Assembly (NCBI GenBank): GCA_036936605.1
Contig: JAUPFV010000003.1
Coordinates: forward strand, 109,563,278-109,627,277
Source of the DNA: Limnanthes douglasii subsp. nivea
Lineage: Eukaryota; Streptophyta; Magnoliopsida; Brassicales; Limnanthaceae
Length of the DNA stretch: 64,000 nucleotides
Direction of reading: 5' to 3'
Shown in pieces: positions 22,390 through 34,919 of this stretch (within the stretch, counting starts at the first letter, position 1; every line of letters begins with the position of its first letter). The translations under genes and the position numbers were made by a program. The notes below the pieces were generated by a model. The model was not told the origin of the DNA. It saw only the letters and a list, made by a program, of their open reading frames with translations, and searched no databases.

Positions 22390-25300
22390 GCTGTAAGAAT
22401 CTCTTAAAATTTTAATAGTACTTACTAATTAATTTCTTTGATCATCTTATGAATCCAACCATCCATAATCTACCAAATGACAAGTGGGCGATGTATAACC
22501 AACCATGAGAGGTTAATACATCTCAATTGTACGGTCTTACTAAAGATAAATACTATGCAAGATTTCTAATATAAGTAATCATGCTAGTCTAGTCTAATCC
22601 AACAAACATGCATTTTTACCTTTAAATCAACTGTTAAGATGTAATACTTTTATATTTTAAGTCGGAGTCCAATTTGCATTTGTAAGGTAGCATCATCAGT
22701 TCACTTATACTCACGTTTAGTCTATTGGAGAACCGTCATAATGGTAAATACCATACTTCTGAATCTTCTTGTTCTTATACTCTTTGTATCTTAAGGACAT
22801 TGTGGTATTCACAAACTTCGATGATCTGATTTGTTGCTGTATTTTTATCCCAACCAATCAAAGTTACCTCTTCTTCTTGTATCTTACTATGTATTTGACC
22901 CTCAGAATCTCAATCAGGGCACGTATTGGGATCGTACACTGATTTTTTGGTGGTCTATAACATAGAAAATTAGTGTCAAGCACGATGTGATTATATGTAT
23001 AACAACCTTGAGATTTCTTATATTCAAGATTATTTCAACTCAATTATGTGATCTTAATGTAAATAAAAACTATGAGATTCCAAGTATACCAACTGTTCAA
23101 TTCTAAGTATATTACATGATGCAACAATTACCAAAGATGGCAATATATATTCAATGCTTAATAATTTTAATCTACTAAATATCCATGTACAGAATGAAGA
23201 GCGACTACCTATAATATTGTCTTTTTTCAGCCTTGTCAGCAACAACATCTCTTAAATTATGATGAAATGTATCCTTCACAATAGAATTCAAACTCCATTG
23301 CATGACATCATTGTCTTTAAGCTAATCAATTTCATCAAAATAAAAGTGTGTACGGTGTATCAAATATCATTGAAAAAATCTAGTTCTAAACATACTCTTT
23401 TGTCGGGCGTATTAGCTCATGCTGATGTTTCTCCTTCATGATTTTCTGCTGGTTATGGGATTGTTGCTACTGTTTTTTCTTGGGTAAGTTATTCTGACTT
23501 TGTGAAGCCTGGTTCTTTTTGTTGGGTTTGATGGTGTTTTTTGGATTCAGCTTCCTCTTCAGCTGGCTGTGGGACTTCTAGTGCTATATCTAGTGCTACT
23601 TCTGCCTTTGTGCATGGTAATCTTTGTTGTTGGTGTTGATGGTTTTTTGTGTTGGGCTTCCTTTATGTTGGTCATGAGACTGTAGCTCCTGCTCTTGTTT
23701 AGGTGAGTTTCTCTCCCTTTATGGAGGTTGATTCTTGTTTTTTGTGTTGGGCTTCCTCTTAAGCTGGATGTGGGACGGCTGGTGTTGCTTTGGTTTGGGT
23801 GAGTTGTTCTATTTTTTTGGAGGATGGTTCTTGTTGTTTAGGTTGATGGTACTGTTAGTGTTAGGGTTGATGGTGTTAGGAATCTTGTTCTTATTGGTGG
23901 TGGTGGTGGTGTTAGGATTCTTCTTGGGGTTGAAGTTGTTGTTGGTATTGGGGTCGATGGTGCTCGACTTCCTGTTGGTTCACTTGATCTGCTTCGTTGA
24001 ATTATTGTAAGTTGGGGTACGCGTATTAGCCATGGGATACCTTGTACAATGAACATGCAATTACAGTTATATTATATCTATGTGATTCCTTATATGATGA
24101 CCATACGGCTTTAGTATACTTCTTACCATGCGAGTTCTCATATGTATTAAACGTGAAATTCAAACCATGCGATTGCTTTGATATTTAACCATGTGATTTA
24201 CATTGGTATTAGACCATGCTAGTTCTTGTATATTAAAGATACGATTTGTTAAGTATTTAAACATACAACTTATTTGATATTTAAGCCATGTGGCATTGAT
24301 ATTTAAACCATGATACTTCTGAAGTGTAAAAAATGCAACTTCTCAGGTATTAGACCATCAAATCTAAGTATAATAAAACAACATATACTTGTATACATAA
24401 CATGAAATCCAAAATTTACTTTATAACCCGACAGTAAATACTTTACACAATGATAGTATATGACAATATATATATCCAAATTGAATCTTAATGTACTTAA
24501 GCTCCACTTATATCTTCATCAACTTGTATCAATGTTGTAGTTTATGTCTCCTTAAGAGGATATTCATCTGTTACCACTTGTTGTTCATGTGGTACCATTA
24601 GCACATCTTCTAGGACCAATGGTTTTGGTGTGACTCCTTCGTCGACTCGTGTTATTGGTGTTACTACATGAGGGATATTTGGAAAATAAAAAGGCAGATA
24701 AATTATTTTTTCAAGTTCTCGTTGTGCTAATTTCTGACATAACTAAGCTAACTGTTCGTGTAGCTCTTTAATATGTCATAGAAATTCTTAACATATTGGT
24801 ATAAGATGTGTGAGGATGGAACATGTAAAGTATATATAACAAGAAGGACCAGATGAAATACATATACTGATATTTTATCCTTTTTTCAAGCGAATGCTGC
24901 ATACGATTATTTTCAACATACCTACCACATATAGGCAGTGCTCTTTTTTTTAAGTTCCATTTTCTGACATAAAAGAGAACTAATCTTGAAGTTGGTCGTA
25001 TTATTTGTTCGGATGTTGGTTTGAGCTTTGGATGTCAGTCCAGCACTCTTTGAGGTCCCTCAAGTATTCTTCAAATTTGGTGGAGTCGGGTTTTTTTTGG
25101 ATAAGGTAATAAGTTAGGGTGAAACCAAAGTCATATCCTAACCACGTAGTTTTAGTTGGGGATGTCCGACTTGGTGTTTTGTTGTAGGTTATGGGCTGGT
25201 TTGTTTGGGGTTACGTGGTTCGTTGTTGTCTTAGATGTATTGTTTTTTCTCTCTTTTTTGCTACCGTTTTAGTCATTTTCCTAGACCTTTCATTCAATAA

Positions 25301-28053
25301 AATATATGAGTTCCCACTTACTTCACCCCCACCAAATTTTATTCTTTCAACCTCTGTCAACGTCAACTCACCCTCCAAAACCTATCCAATAAAGAACAAT
25401 CCAGTAAAAAATGCGTAAGTAGGAATCTTATGGATTATTATTAACCATGCATTTCTTTTATTTTTTCAATCATGTGAGTTCTAGTATACTAAAAAATACC
25501 CTCTAATTTTGGTACATTCCATATGATTCTTTCGCAGTAAACAACATGCTAGACATTAGTGATTTTAACCGTGTGATTCTACAAAATAAATCTAATAATT
25601 TTCAAGAATATATTAGATACTTCATCATCTTCTAATATGTGACTTTTTCAATCATCCCCGTGTTTGAGGCTTTGGACTCTAATCCCCACCATTTGTAGCA
25701 TCTTTGGACCATGTTCAGTTTGGCTTGTGCTTGCGCAATGGTTGTATGCTCCATGATGAAGTGTTGCATCACAAAATTTATTAGCATCAAGACATCTTCT
25801 CTAAACTTATATTCAATTAAGTAGCAACATTCTTAAGAATAAAAGTGCAATATAAGTGATAAATCTATCAAATTTTCCTGCAATAACACAAGCTCTAATT
25901 AACCTAAGAAGCTTCTAATTTATTTCTCCAAACAAATCATAGTTGTTTATTTTTTCAAGGTCTTCGACATGATATACCGTTCAAGAACCTAGTATATCAC
26001 CTGATACTGAATAGAAACAGGTAGAGCAAAGAAACAAGATCAATAAACAACAACATCCTTCATTGCATGATGCACATCTTCCTTGCTAATTTTTCTATTT
26101 CTTCTTGTAAAACACCACACACCATGTATATTCGGTATTAATTTAAAATATTAGATATACAATCATGTGAATTTAGTGTAATGACCACGATAGCTATAAC
26201 ATACCATCTGGTATTAGTACTAATGAACATCATACTTAAACCAAGCATGCGAATTCATTGTACTGACAATGCTAGATTAGTGGAACTGAAAATCCTAAAC
26301 AGACAATAAATATAGATGTACCTTCATCGCAGAATTTGATATTTGTTTGTTCCCAGTTTTCTTGAACCTTTATCCAGAAAGTATGTGTGCATGATCATTA
26401 ACTTTATTTCCACACCATCTTCGTAACGCACTAAGAATCCTCGAGCTTCGTTTAAAGGTATTCTCTTGTTTCCGTGTTTAAGCCTGCAAATAATATTTAC
26501 ATCATTGGTCATTGGCTTGACCAGTTTCGACCTAATTTTTAAAGCATCCTCGTCGACCGAATAAGTCTTTATAATCTCTTCAATAAGCAGATAATGCTTT
26601 TTCAACATGAATTTCTCATTGCAAAGGTCAAAAGAAGATTCTAAGATTGTATAAAATGGTTTTCTTTTGCATCTTCAATGTGTTCCCTAGTGATAATATC
26701 TCTTTTATGTTTCATCATATTTAGGATTCTCACGAATCCATATCTCTAGAATCATGTTTTAAAAGACATATTTCTTGCAAAGAAAAACATAAGGCACGAG
26801 TTGATTAAACATGGAATAAGAATGAGTTTTCTTACGACCACGAGATTCTATTACACTAACCATGCTATTTCTTAGGAAATTAACCACGCGTTTCTTTTGT
26901 ACCACAAATACAACCATGTTATTTCTAGGTTTATTAAATATACGAGTTTAGATGAAGGAAGAATAAACAACCACAAATACAACCATGTGTTTCCTTTGTA
27001 CTAATACATAAAGCACAACCATAAATATAACTATGTGTTTCTTTCGTACCACAAGTAAAAAAGATGCGAGATTAATGTATTTTCGTATGAAGAAGATCCG
27101 AGATTAGTGTTAATTGCACATGTACATTGATAGAGAATAAAAACCAGATTATGTAACCATTAAACCCATATATCAGATAATACATTACACCTTATTTATA
27201 AGATGTAACATATTATATGCACCTAAAAACTCTAAAATGTATTCCAAAACAGTATGTCTGCCGAAACTAGAAACGAAAAAGGATCAACATCATATTTATA
27301 CTAATGAGGGTACTTATTTCAGGTATTTTGTTGATCGTTTTTTGTTTCTGGTTTCGGCAAACATACTGTTTCGGAATACATTTTAGAGTTTTTAGGTGCA
27401 TATAATATGTTATATCTTATAAAAAGGATCAACATCGATATGTTTTCCAACCCTGTATATCACCTGATACTAAATGAAATAGGGTGGAGCAAAGAAAAAA
27501 GAGCAATAAAATAACAACGTCATTCACCGCATGCTGCCCACCTTCCTTGATGGTTTTGTCTATTCCTTCATGTAAACACCAAGTACCATGCGATTTCAGT
27601 GTTAATTACCATATTAAATATACACTCATACCTTTGCAACGAAGTAAGAATCCTCAGATTTTGTTTAAAGGCATCTCCTTATTTTTGCGTTTAAGCCCGA
27701 AAACACCCTTCATATCATTGGTCGTTAGCTTGACTAGTTTCGACCTAATTTTGAAAGCATCATTGTTGGTCGAGTAAGTATTTATAATATTTTCAATAAG
27801 CAAATAATGTTTTTTTAACATAAACTTCTCATTGCGGAGGTCGAAAGAAGCTTCCAATATTGTATAGGATTGTGTTTTTATTTGCATCTTCAATGTGCTC
27901 TGTAGCGATAATATCTTTTGAATCTTTCATCAGATTTAGGATTCTCACGAATCCTGATCTGTAGAAGTATGCTTTAATAGACATATTTCCTGCAAAAAAC
28001 ATAAGGCACAGGTTGATTAAACATGCAATAACAATGAATTCTCTTACGACCAT
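22390..28053 (-). pseudogene. Family A Ulp1-like gene, decayed and rearranged
   Basis: Exons homologous to the family B gene (52335-58096) are found in the expected minus-strand order. Exon 1 is at about 27990-27640 (YFYRSGFVRILNLMKDSKDI, SFDLRNEKFMLKKHYLLIE). The exon 2 start is at 27560-27440 (LFFLCSTLFHLVSGDIQGW). A second exon 1 lies at 26760-26324 (KKHYLLIEEIIKTYS...). Exon 2 is at 26090-25830 (VEDLEKINNYDLFGE), exon 3 at 25800-25640 (RCYKWWGLESKASN), exons 4 and 5 at 25400-24960 (Lys/Arg-rich, then EEYLRDLKECW). Linkers are at 24700-24480 and 24030-23450 (Pro/Thr-rich). Exon 7 is at 22910-22720 (QEDSEVWYLP) and exon 8 at 22480-22390 (MDGWIHKMIKEI). The protease core with its catalytic His and Cys was not found. 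Exon 1-2 sequence is partly duplicated. Confidence 0.7.
27196..27422. repeat. Long inverted repeat (93-bp arms, 41-bp loop)
   Basis: Arm 27196-27288 (ttataagatgtaac...ggatcaac) is the near-perfect reverse complement of 27330-27422. The arm sequence also occurs once, in direct orientation, near 28406-28500 and near 47452-47545. The loop carries the catatttatactaatgagggtac word seen at 28760 and 47940. Confidence 0.92.
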
Positions 28054-28849
28054 ACGATTCTATTACACTAACCATGTTATTTCTTGGGAAAATAACCACA
28101 TGTTTCATTTGTACCACAAATACCACTATGTTATTTCTGGGTATATTAACCATGCGAGTTCAGATGAAGAAAGAATGCACAACCATACATACAACCATGT
28201 GTTTCCTATGTACTAACACATAATGCACAACCAAAAATACAACTATGCGTTTTTTTCGTACCACAAGTAAAAAACATGCGATATTAGTGCATATTCAGAT
28301 GAAAAATATGCGAGATTAGTGTTACTTTCACATATACGTTGACATAAAATAAAAAATCGAGTCTGAAACAACTAAACCAATATATCAGATAATACATTAC
28401 AACATAGTTATAAGATGTAACAGATTATATGCACTTAAAACCCTAGAAAGTAATCTGAAACAGTATGTTTTCCAAAACCAGAAACTACAAATGATCAATT
28501 TTTTTACTAGTTACGATTAGTACTATATCTGGTGTTTCCATAGGTCTTAACTCCAAATGAATCTTCTAATATGTATTCATGAACGTTGAATAACGGTTAT
28601 GTCTTGGTTGCTTCGTCGGACTAAGAAACTGTCATCGGAGATAGCCGGAAGGTGATTGGGTTTAGTGGATTTTTTAACTTATTAGGTTAGTGAGTTGAGA
28701 GTGAATGGATACTGAAATGTAATGGTTTAAAAAATGGAAACAAAGATTTTCAACCTAAAACATCATATTTATACTAATGAGGGTACTTTTATCTATTTTG
28801 AAGGTCCTTGAAAGTTTCCAATTTTAGGGTTACTACATGGTAATGAGAT

Positions 28850-29400
28850 AGTTTAGTTTGTATTTATAGGGACTTTTCTTTTTATTTAATTGTTTTTATT
28901 TGATTTGTTTTATTGTTTAAAGTGACGCATTTAAATTTCTTTAATTAATTAATTTAGTTTGTTTGAATGGACTTGAATTTGTTTGACTAATTTGTTTGAT
29001 TACTTAATTTGTATAAATTGATTCAATTTATTTGATTGATTTTGTTTGACTGATTTTAAAAAAATATTTAATTGATTTGTTTTATTTTTAAATTTTTTTA
29101 ATTGATTTTTTTTGAATTTTTTTACTTGATTTGTTTAAAATTTTAATTTGATATTTTTTAAATAATATGAATTATTTATTTGTTTGAATTTGTTTAATTG
29201 ATATGTTTGAAGTGATTTGTTTGGTTTATTTGAATTTGTTGAATTATTTGTTTGAATTTGTCTAATTTATTCAATTTATTTGTTTGAATTTGTTTAAATT
29301 TATTTATTTGATTTATTTGAATTTTTCTAATTTATTTGTTTGATTTGTTTAAATTTATTTATTTCTCGAATTTTAAAATGTTCGAAATATTAAGTAAACT
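28850..29400. repeat. T-rich low-complexity tract (tttgaatttgtttaattgat words)
   Basis: A degenerate array of short words such as ttgtttgaatttg and ttgattgatttgttt, with long T runs and no open frame. The same tract appears at 48010-48480 in block 2. Confidence 0.85.
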
Positions 29401-29464
29401 ATTTATAATATCTAAAAAAAATTAAAAAAAAATTAAATAAATATTACAACTAATTTGTTTATGA

Positions 29465-30510
29465 TAAAAACGGGTGAAGCTATTTCCCCATAGGATTTTT
29501 TATACCTTCCAAGATTTAAACTTTCTAAAACACTTAGATTTACTTTCAAATTTAATATTAGATGGATGACATTAATCAAATAAAAAGCTTAAAGTAAAAA
29601 ACACATCATTAATCTATATGATTTTACCCTCTAAAATTAACTCTAAAAGAAAAAAAAATCAATTTTATCGAAGATTAATTATGGAAAATCAATTCTATCC
29701 AAGATTAATCATGAAAAAAAAAACCCAAACTTTATTGGAGAACAACACTCAAGAACAAGGTAATTTAATCCTCTTTTAAGGTTTTATAAAACCGCAACTT
29801 AGAAATACCACTTCGAAACTTTTGTTTTTGGAGCTAATCCCGATTTCTGCATTTCTGACCAATATGCAACTGATTCTGAGACAGTATCTCGGAATCATGT
29901 CTTTTTTAAAAAAATTACACCTAATTCTGAAATGGCATCTCGGAATTAGGTGCGTTTCTTCGGTTTCTATAGAATGGTGGATTTTTATGGTTTTGGCTTA
30001 AAACGAAGCAACCTGAACTTTAATGAAAAATCCTAATGAAAACCCAAAATTGAACCAAAATACATAGAAGATACCTAAAAAAATCCCAGATTAGAAGATA
30101 AGAAAAACTGAAAAACGAGATTATGATATGAAACTATAAAACTGAAGAAAAAAAATATAGAAGATAAAACATGAAATCGAAAGTTAAAAAAACGAGATTA
30201 GAAGATACAGACTTGGTTATGATGTTAGAACATGAACTCAGTTCTTTACAAGCTCTTACACTCTTACACTTTAGGTTTAGTCGATCCACAAAGAGGGATT
30301 TTTTTTATTGGTTTATGGGTTAGGTTAAAAAAGAGGAAAATAAAAAGTACGAGTAATTAATATGCTAGAGGGTGTAGTTATGGTTAAGTTAACGTGGTTA
30401 GGTTGGTTGATGGAAGATGGGAAAATAAAAGTTAATTGGATTGATGGAAGATAAAAAAAGAACAAATATGTTATTTTATATAGAAAAAATAACAATATAA
30501 AATTTATGCA
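29465..30510. mobile_element. Unclassified inserted repeat E1
   Basis: Block 2 lacks this segment (its sequence passes from tttatgata to atattaatttt near 48530-48585), so it is an insertion. A direct tttatgata/tttatgcata at the edges may be a 9-10 bp target duplication. Part of it (about 29470-29960) matches the reverse complement of 49880-50455 (E2), including gggtgaagctatttcc and palindromic words of the form cacctaattctgagat...ggaattaggtg. No coding capacity or terminal inverted repeat was seen. Confidence 0.55.
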
Positions 30511-30720
30511 TACAAATTAATTTTTAATAAACCATATAAATAATATAATAAATAGTAAATTAAATGGTAACAATTATCACGCATTTATAGACGGTTAACA
30601 AATCTGTGGTCACGTCAACGAATCTGTCGTGACTTTACACAGTGACAACACATCACCTCTGTCATTCATAGTGGTGTAACGCGCGACCGTCTGTCTTAAA
30701 GTATATTTTATACACAAGAT
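30490..30720. other. TGTCA/TAACG-rich boundary segment
   Basis: Short words such as tgtaacgcg, cgtgactttacacagtgaca and cacgtcaacg are crowded here. The segment matches 48560-48800 in block 2. It lies between family A and the flank of the small gene, so it may be a MULE end. No clear paired terminal repeat was found. Confidence 0.4.
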
Positions 30721-31181
30721 AATATTTTCGTCCCAACCTATAATTTATCATAACTAAAATCAGATCATTAAACTTTTTTTTTCTTTACGGCATAACATTT
30801 TTTTTGTTGCCATTTTTAATATTTTCCAAAAAAATGTGTAATTTCAAAATAAATATATTTAATCTGATATAATTTGAAAGTTTATTAAAAAAACTAATAA
30901 CTACACATTTTAAAACTATAAATTTATATTGTTGAATTTATAGCATTGGATACTTATTCCAAATGCAGTTGAGTATGTGTTTTGATTTTCGATTTTGAAT
31001 AACTTCTCCGGAGTTATTTTATTAATTATACCAAAATATAATACAATAATAATAAAATAGTCCCTTCAAACATTTGGGCCTGCTGGGCTTAGAGAAACAA
31101 GAAACTTAATTTATTGGTGCATTAGAAAGTACACTACAACATCGTCTACTTTTATTCAAAAGAGCGTTGTATAAGCACATC

Positions 31182-32017
31182 TTAATGATTATCATCACTT
31201 TTAACACTCTCTTGGACACTCCTTTGCTCAGCTGTGTCAACAGGCTGACTCACAGTTGATGGAACCTTCTTTGGAGAGGCCCTAGCCAAGCTCCAGTTCC
31301 CTTCCCACGAATCCTTGTGCGTGTACATCACTTTTTTCGTCGTTCCAAAGCAGTTTTTGAAACTTGACAGATCGTCAAATGGGTTGTCACTAAGGCCACA
31401 TTCTAATGATGGCTCCTAAAATATTTAAGTTCCAAAAGTGACAAATATAAGTTTATATAATAAAAATATGGAGTGTTCGAATCAAATTATTTAATAAGAG
31501 GTTGGTTCATTTTATGAAACGTGTTTCTTTAAGCAACTCCAAGTCACCAAATAATTGAAGTAATGAAAAGAAAAAAGATTTAGTAAGCCTTTTGGATAGG
31601 TACGTAGGAATTGAAACTAGACTTTTCTCAGTCTTTAAGGAATCCGTTACCTTTCTCCTGTAGTCGTTCGCAATGTCAGCACCAGAGCTGGTATGAGAGC
31701 TTGAATCATCAAGCTGTTCAGATTCAGTTTTCGGGCCCTAAAACATATATGTTTCAAAGCTGACAAAGATTATTTTATATTTTAATAGAAAAATAGCACA
31801 GAAAGAATAGCTAAGGATATTTGCATTGAAAATCATTATAATTTTCTTTGATAAATGTGGATCTCTGGTTTTCCGGCTCGAAGGACAATAAAAAATGAAA
31901 AAGACAATAACTTACTTGGTGGGCAGAAGAGAAAGGGTAAGAGCCGGTGATTGTCGTAGTTGATCCGACATAGTGAGGAATGCGGGTGACTCTTTTGGTC
32001 AAAAAGATTGACGCCAT
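31182..32017 (-). CDS. Small three-exon gene of unknown function, copy B (140 aa)
   Basis: Exons on the minus strand are 32017-31916 (34 codons), 31737-31651 (29 codons) and 31415-31182 (77 codons plus TAA), with the same phase-0 introns and TTTTAG acceptors as copy A. Exon 1 differs from copy A by two residues and exon 3 by seven, while the Ser/Asp-rich exon 2 differs at many positions and lacks one whole codon. That pattern suggests coding constraint on exons 1 and 3. The basic, acid-free first exon again looks like an organelle presequence. An upstream ATG at 32190 opens a frame of 63 codons that does not join the gene's frame, unlike in copy A. The flanking DNA 32018-33449 matches 1849-3200 and holds no other gene. 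Confidence 0.7.
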
Positions 32018-33535
32018 ATCTTTTGGTTGAGGTATTGGGTTTGGGTTTGGCTAGTGTTTTGTGGGAGAGAGGTGTAGTAGGTTTTTGTGAAGATAGAATG
32101 AAGTGTAAAAAGGATTTTAAAGCAGATGGATGAGTGTGTTTTGAGAGTGTTCGTTCCGTGTGGTATTCCATGTGATATTTTGTTTGACACCTAGTGAACT
32201 GCCGAACTGGTGATTGTGATTGTGTTTTTGTTTTATTATCAAGAAATACCGTGTACGGTTACTAAGTAGGTTCATGGTAAAGATGGGTGGTCTGGTCACG
32301 TCTCATGCAACACTCCATATTTTATAAATATATGTTTCAGAAGATACTAGACTAGCGGTTTGTTTGGTTGTGTTGTGGATGGTTTAGTCTATTTTCGGTT
32401 TTTTAGGATGTTTATTTGTTCAAAATCCTTATACTAACTTCTAAGCAACTCTTAAGCACTTGAGGTGATTACAGAGAAGGAGGTAAAAGGTAACTTTTTA
32501 TGGTTATAGAAATTTAAAACAATAGTAGAATTTATTAGTTGGAAAAACAATAGGTAAGTGTAGGATCCTAAAGACATTAGCCCTATAAGAAGAGATTTGT
32601 CAGAAACCAGTTTTAGTTAGTTTTCTGGATTTTGTCGATTAATTTTACAAACAAAATAATAAGAGCAATCTGAAATGTTTGACTGAAAATATCTAAAAAA
32701 GAATACGAGGAAAGATCGTTAAAGATTTAGTTTAGGACTATGAAAAGTGATGTAGGATGCGTTTCTAACTAATGACAGCTTTTTACTCATACAAAGACGT
32801 CTGCCGCTTTTATTCGGAAAAGACAAACATACCGTTTTTGTCGAATTCCAGACATCGTATTAATCATTTTGGCATGATTAGATTTAGACCAACTCCAAGC
32901 GGACATAATACGACAAGCGGTTCGGATAAAGTTAAATTTTGATTGATCAAGTCCAATGTTCAAACAGATTAACTGAATTGGATACTCTATTGTTGCATTT
33001 TATGCCAGCTTGTATGATAATAGAGTAACTATTTAAAATATGTTTAATTTATTTATTATTTGTAAATAATATCACTTTTCTAATTTATTAATTTCTTTCA
33101 AAATGTTATATTTTTCTATAACAAAAGTTGCTTAACAAAAGTTTAATGAGTTAGAAAATTTTGTTTTAAAAAAAGTTAAACATTAAATAAATTATGAATA
33201 AAGTTACACAATATTATAGACATTTTCGGCGGACCAGACTCAATTGTCAAAACGATCCACCAAAATAAATCGAGAAGATAGATTTATTAGATTTAAAGAA
33301 AATGAGACAAAAAATAACACGGACATATTGATCAAACTCATCCTAACAAATTTTGTGACGTTCTTTTTATTACCAAAGGATAGTAAGAGAAGAGTTAAAC
33401 ACCCACTCACCTGAATGATAATCACAAACAGAACTGTCTGGTTGTCGATGGAAAGAGGCTTCAAGAATGAAGACGCTCCAAGTTATTGAAGAGTCTCTGT
33501 TTCAAATTTTTCTCTTCTAATCTTCCTTCCCGCTA

Positions 33536-34580
33536 TGGATACTATTACTATCTAACAAAAATCTACTAAAGAATTTCCTTTTCTTCATTCGAATCTGCGC
33601 AAAGAGGAACCGTCTCAACAGCAAATCAAGAAATCATATGTTGATTTGTTTAAGCCCAACAACTCCTAATTTACGATGAACCCAGAATGGACCAAAGAAA
33701 CAGAGAGCCATTTTCGATTCAATATTCAGATGAAGTTAAGAATCATCTTCAACAATCCAAAACCACTTTGGTTGATAAATTCAGCAATAGGGTTCTGAAA
33801 AAATCAACATTGAATAGTTTCTTTGATTATTTGAAGTTTAAAGGTTGTTACAGTTACGAAATATGAGACTCTCATCATATCTTTCTTGAATTTAACTTAA
33901 AAGAAGATATATGCACTATATGGTCGAGGAACGTCTGAAGATTTGATGATTTTGTTTTGAGAATCTTAAGATGGAGCCCAGATTTTAACAAAAAATACGA
34001 AAACCATATGGTTCTTACCTGGGTTCATTTTGAAAAGTTACCAAAATGGTTATATAACTCAAAAGTGGTTGTTCCTCTTGCAGCAGCTAAATCGTTAACC
34101 ATTTTTTAGTCATATACCCCTTAGAGAGTTGTTGTGCCAGAAAAAACTAAGCTCATGGCAATGCTTGCTACGCTCAAATCGAGATAGATATATCACGAAA
34201 GTTGAAGTAGAGGATGTGGATCGGTTTTGGGTCGAATAATGGTTGATGGATCTCCATCAGTTACAAGAATGAGCCTCCTTATGGTGATTATTGTTACCAC
34301 ATAGGACACAAAATATCTGATTGCAAGAAATATCCATAGAATGAAGCTGAAGATTCTAAAGTTGAAACTGAAAACACTGAACATAAACTGAGAACCATGC
34401 AAATGAAACTCAAAATAATAATGTTACCAAAACATCCCAAACTACATATAAAGTTTATATGAGGAAGATCAAATCGATCATCACTCAAAAAGATCATGAT
34501 GCGGAGAAAAATGAAATAAAAAACTCACCAGCTCAAGAACAGAACACGTTTAGCCAAACTTTTTATGACCAAATTTCTTA
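33536..34580 (+). pseudogene. LINE ORF1 remnant (DUF4283-like, zinc knuckle)
   Basis: Around 33950-34100 the translation RILRWSPDFNKKYENHMVL and TWVHFEKLPKWLYNSK fits the DUF4283 RNA-binding-like domain of plant LINE ORF1. Near 34275 comes a shortened zinc knuckle, YCYHIGHKISDCKKYP, with the second Cys and its neighbours missing. Several stops interrupt it (the first soon after the ATG at 33536). ORF1 proteins bind the element RNA. Confidence 0.7.
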
Positions 34581-34919
34581 ACAACTAAAAAAGTGAGCAT
34601 CATGGAGGAACAACCAGCTGAGTCTTGTAAAGAATCATATCCAAAAGATAGTATTGATATCATCGATGTCTTGAATAAACTGGAACAATGATGCTCTCAA
34701 TACAATCATCAAGGAATTGATAACTCATCTACACCAGATCTTGAAAACATTGGAAGTAGTTCTGCCACTCCAACCAATAAATCCTTCTCTCCTGAACAAA
34801 GCTTCAATGATATTATCAATACTAAACTGAAATCTGCAAGAAGAGGTAGAACAACAAGTAAACTACAATCAAATCCCTTAATTCTGGGGACAAACTTCGA
34901 AAATTATTTTCTTATAATG

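Larger units (their letters stand above)
20060..28330. repeat. Family A word repeat (consensus near TTCTTGTATATTAAACCATGCGA)
   Basis: A degenerate word of about 20-25 bases recurs in all non-coding parts. It is densest at 20060-20330, 21470-21910, 24040-24400, 25430-25580, 26100-26280, 26820-27080 and 28000-28330. It appears again at 45985-46120, 46640-46830 and 47080-47370. Typical pieces are cttgtatattaaacatg, accatgcgatttc and accatgctagttc. It is rare or absent in the coding remnants. Copies are spaced unevenly, so it is not an ordinary satellite. Confidence 0.8.
25285..29465. repeat. Large duplication, block 1 (matches 41858-48560)
   Basis: The right half of family A and the low-complexity DNA after it recur at 41858-42044 plus 45984-48560, with G3 inserted between. 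Shared landmarks are tcacccccaccaaat (25325 and 41928), ccatttgtagcatctt (25690 and 46228), ttgcttcgtcggactaagaaac (28610 and 47790) and the Ttg-rich tract. The same order on both sides shows one duplicated block, not separate insertions. Confidence 0.85.

Noticed and set aside
23735..24010. A hydrophobic plus-strand frame that looks like a membrane protein
   Set aside because: It is the complement of a Pro/Thr/Ser-rich linker of the minus-strand Ulp1-like remnant; the GTT/GGT-rich composition creates the illusion.
20060..28330. A CRISPR-like or classical satellite array
   Set aside because: Words are degenerate and unevenly spaced in a plant genome; there are no constant repeat and spacer lengths.
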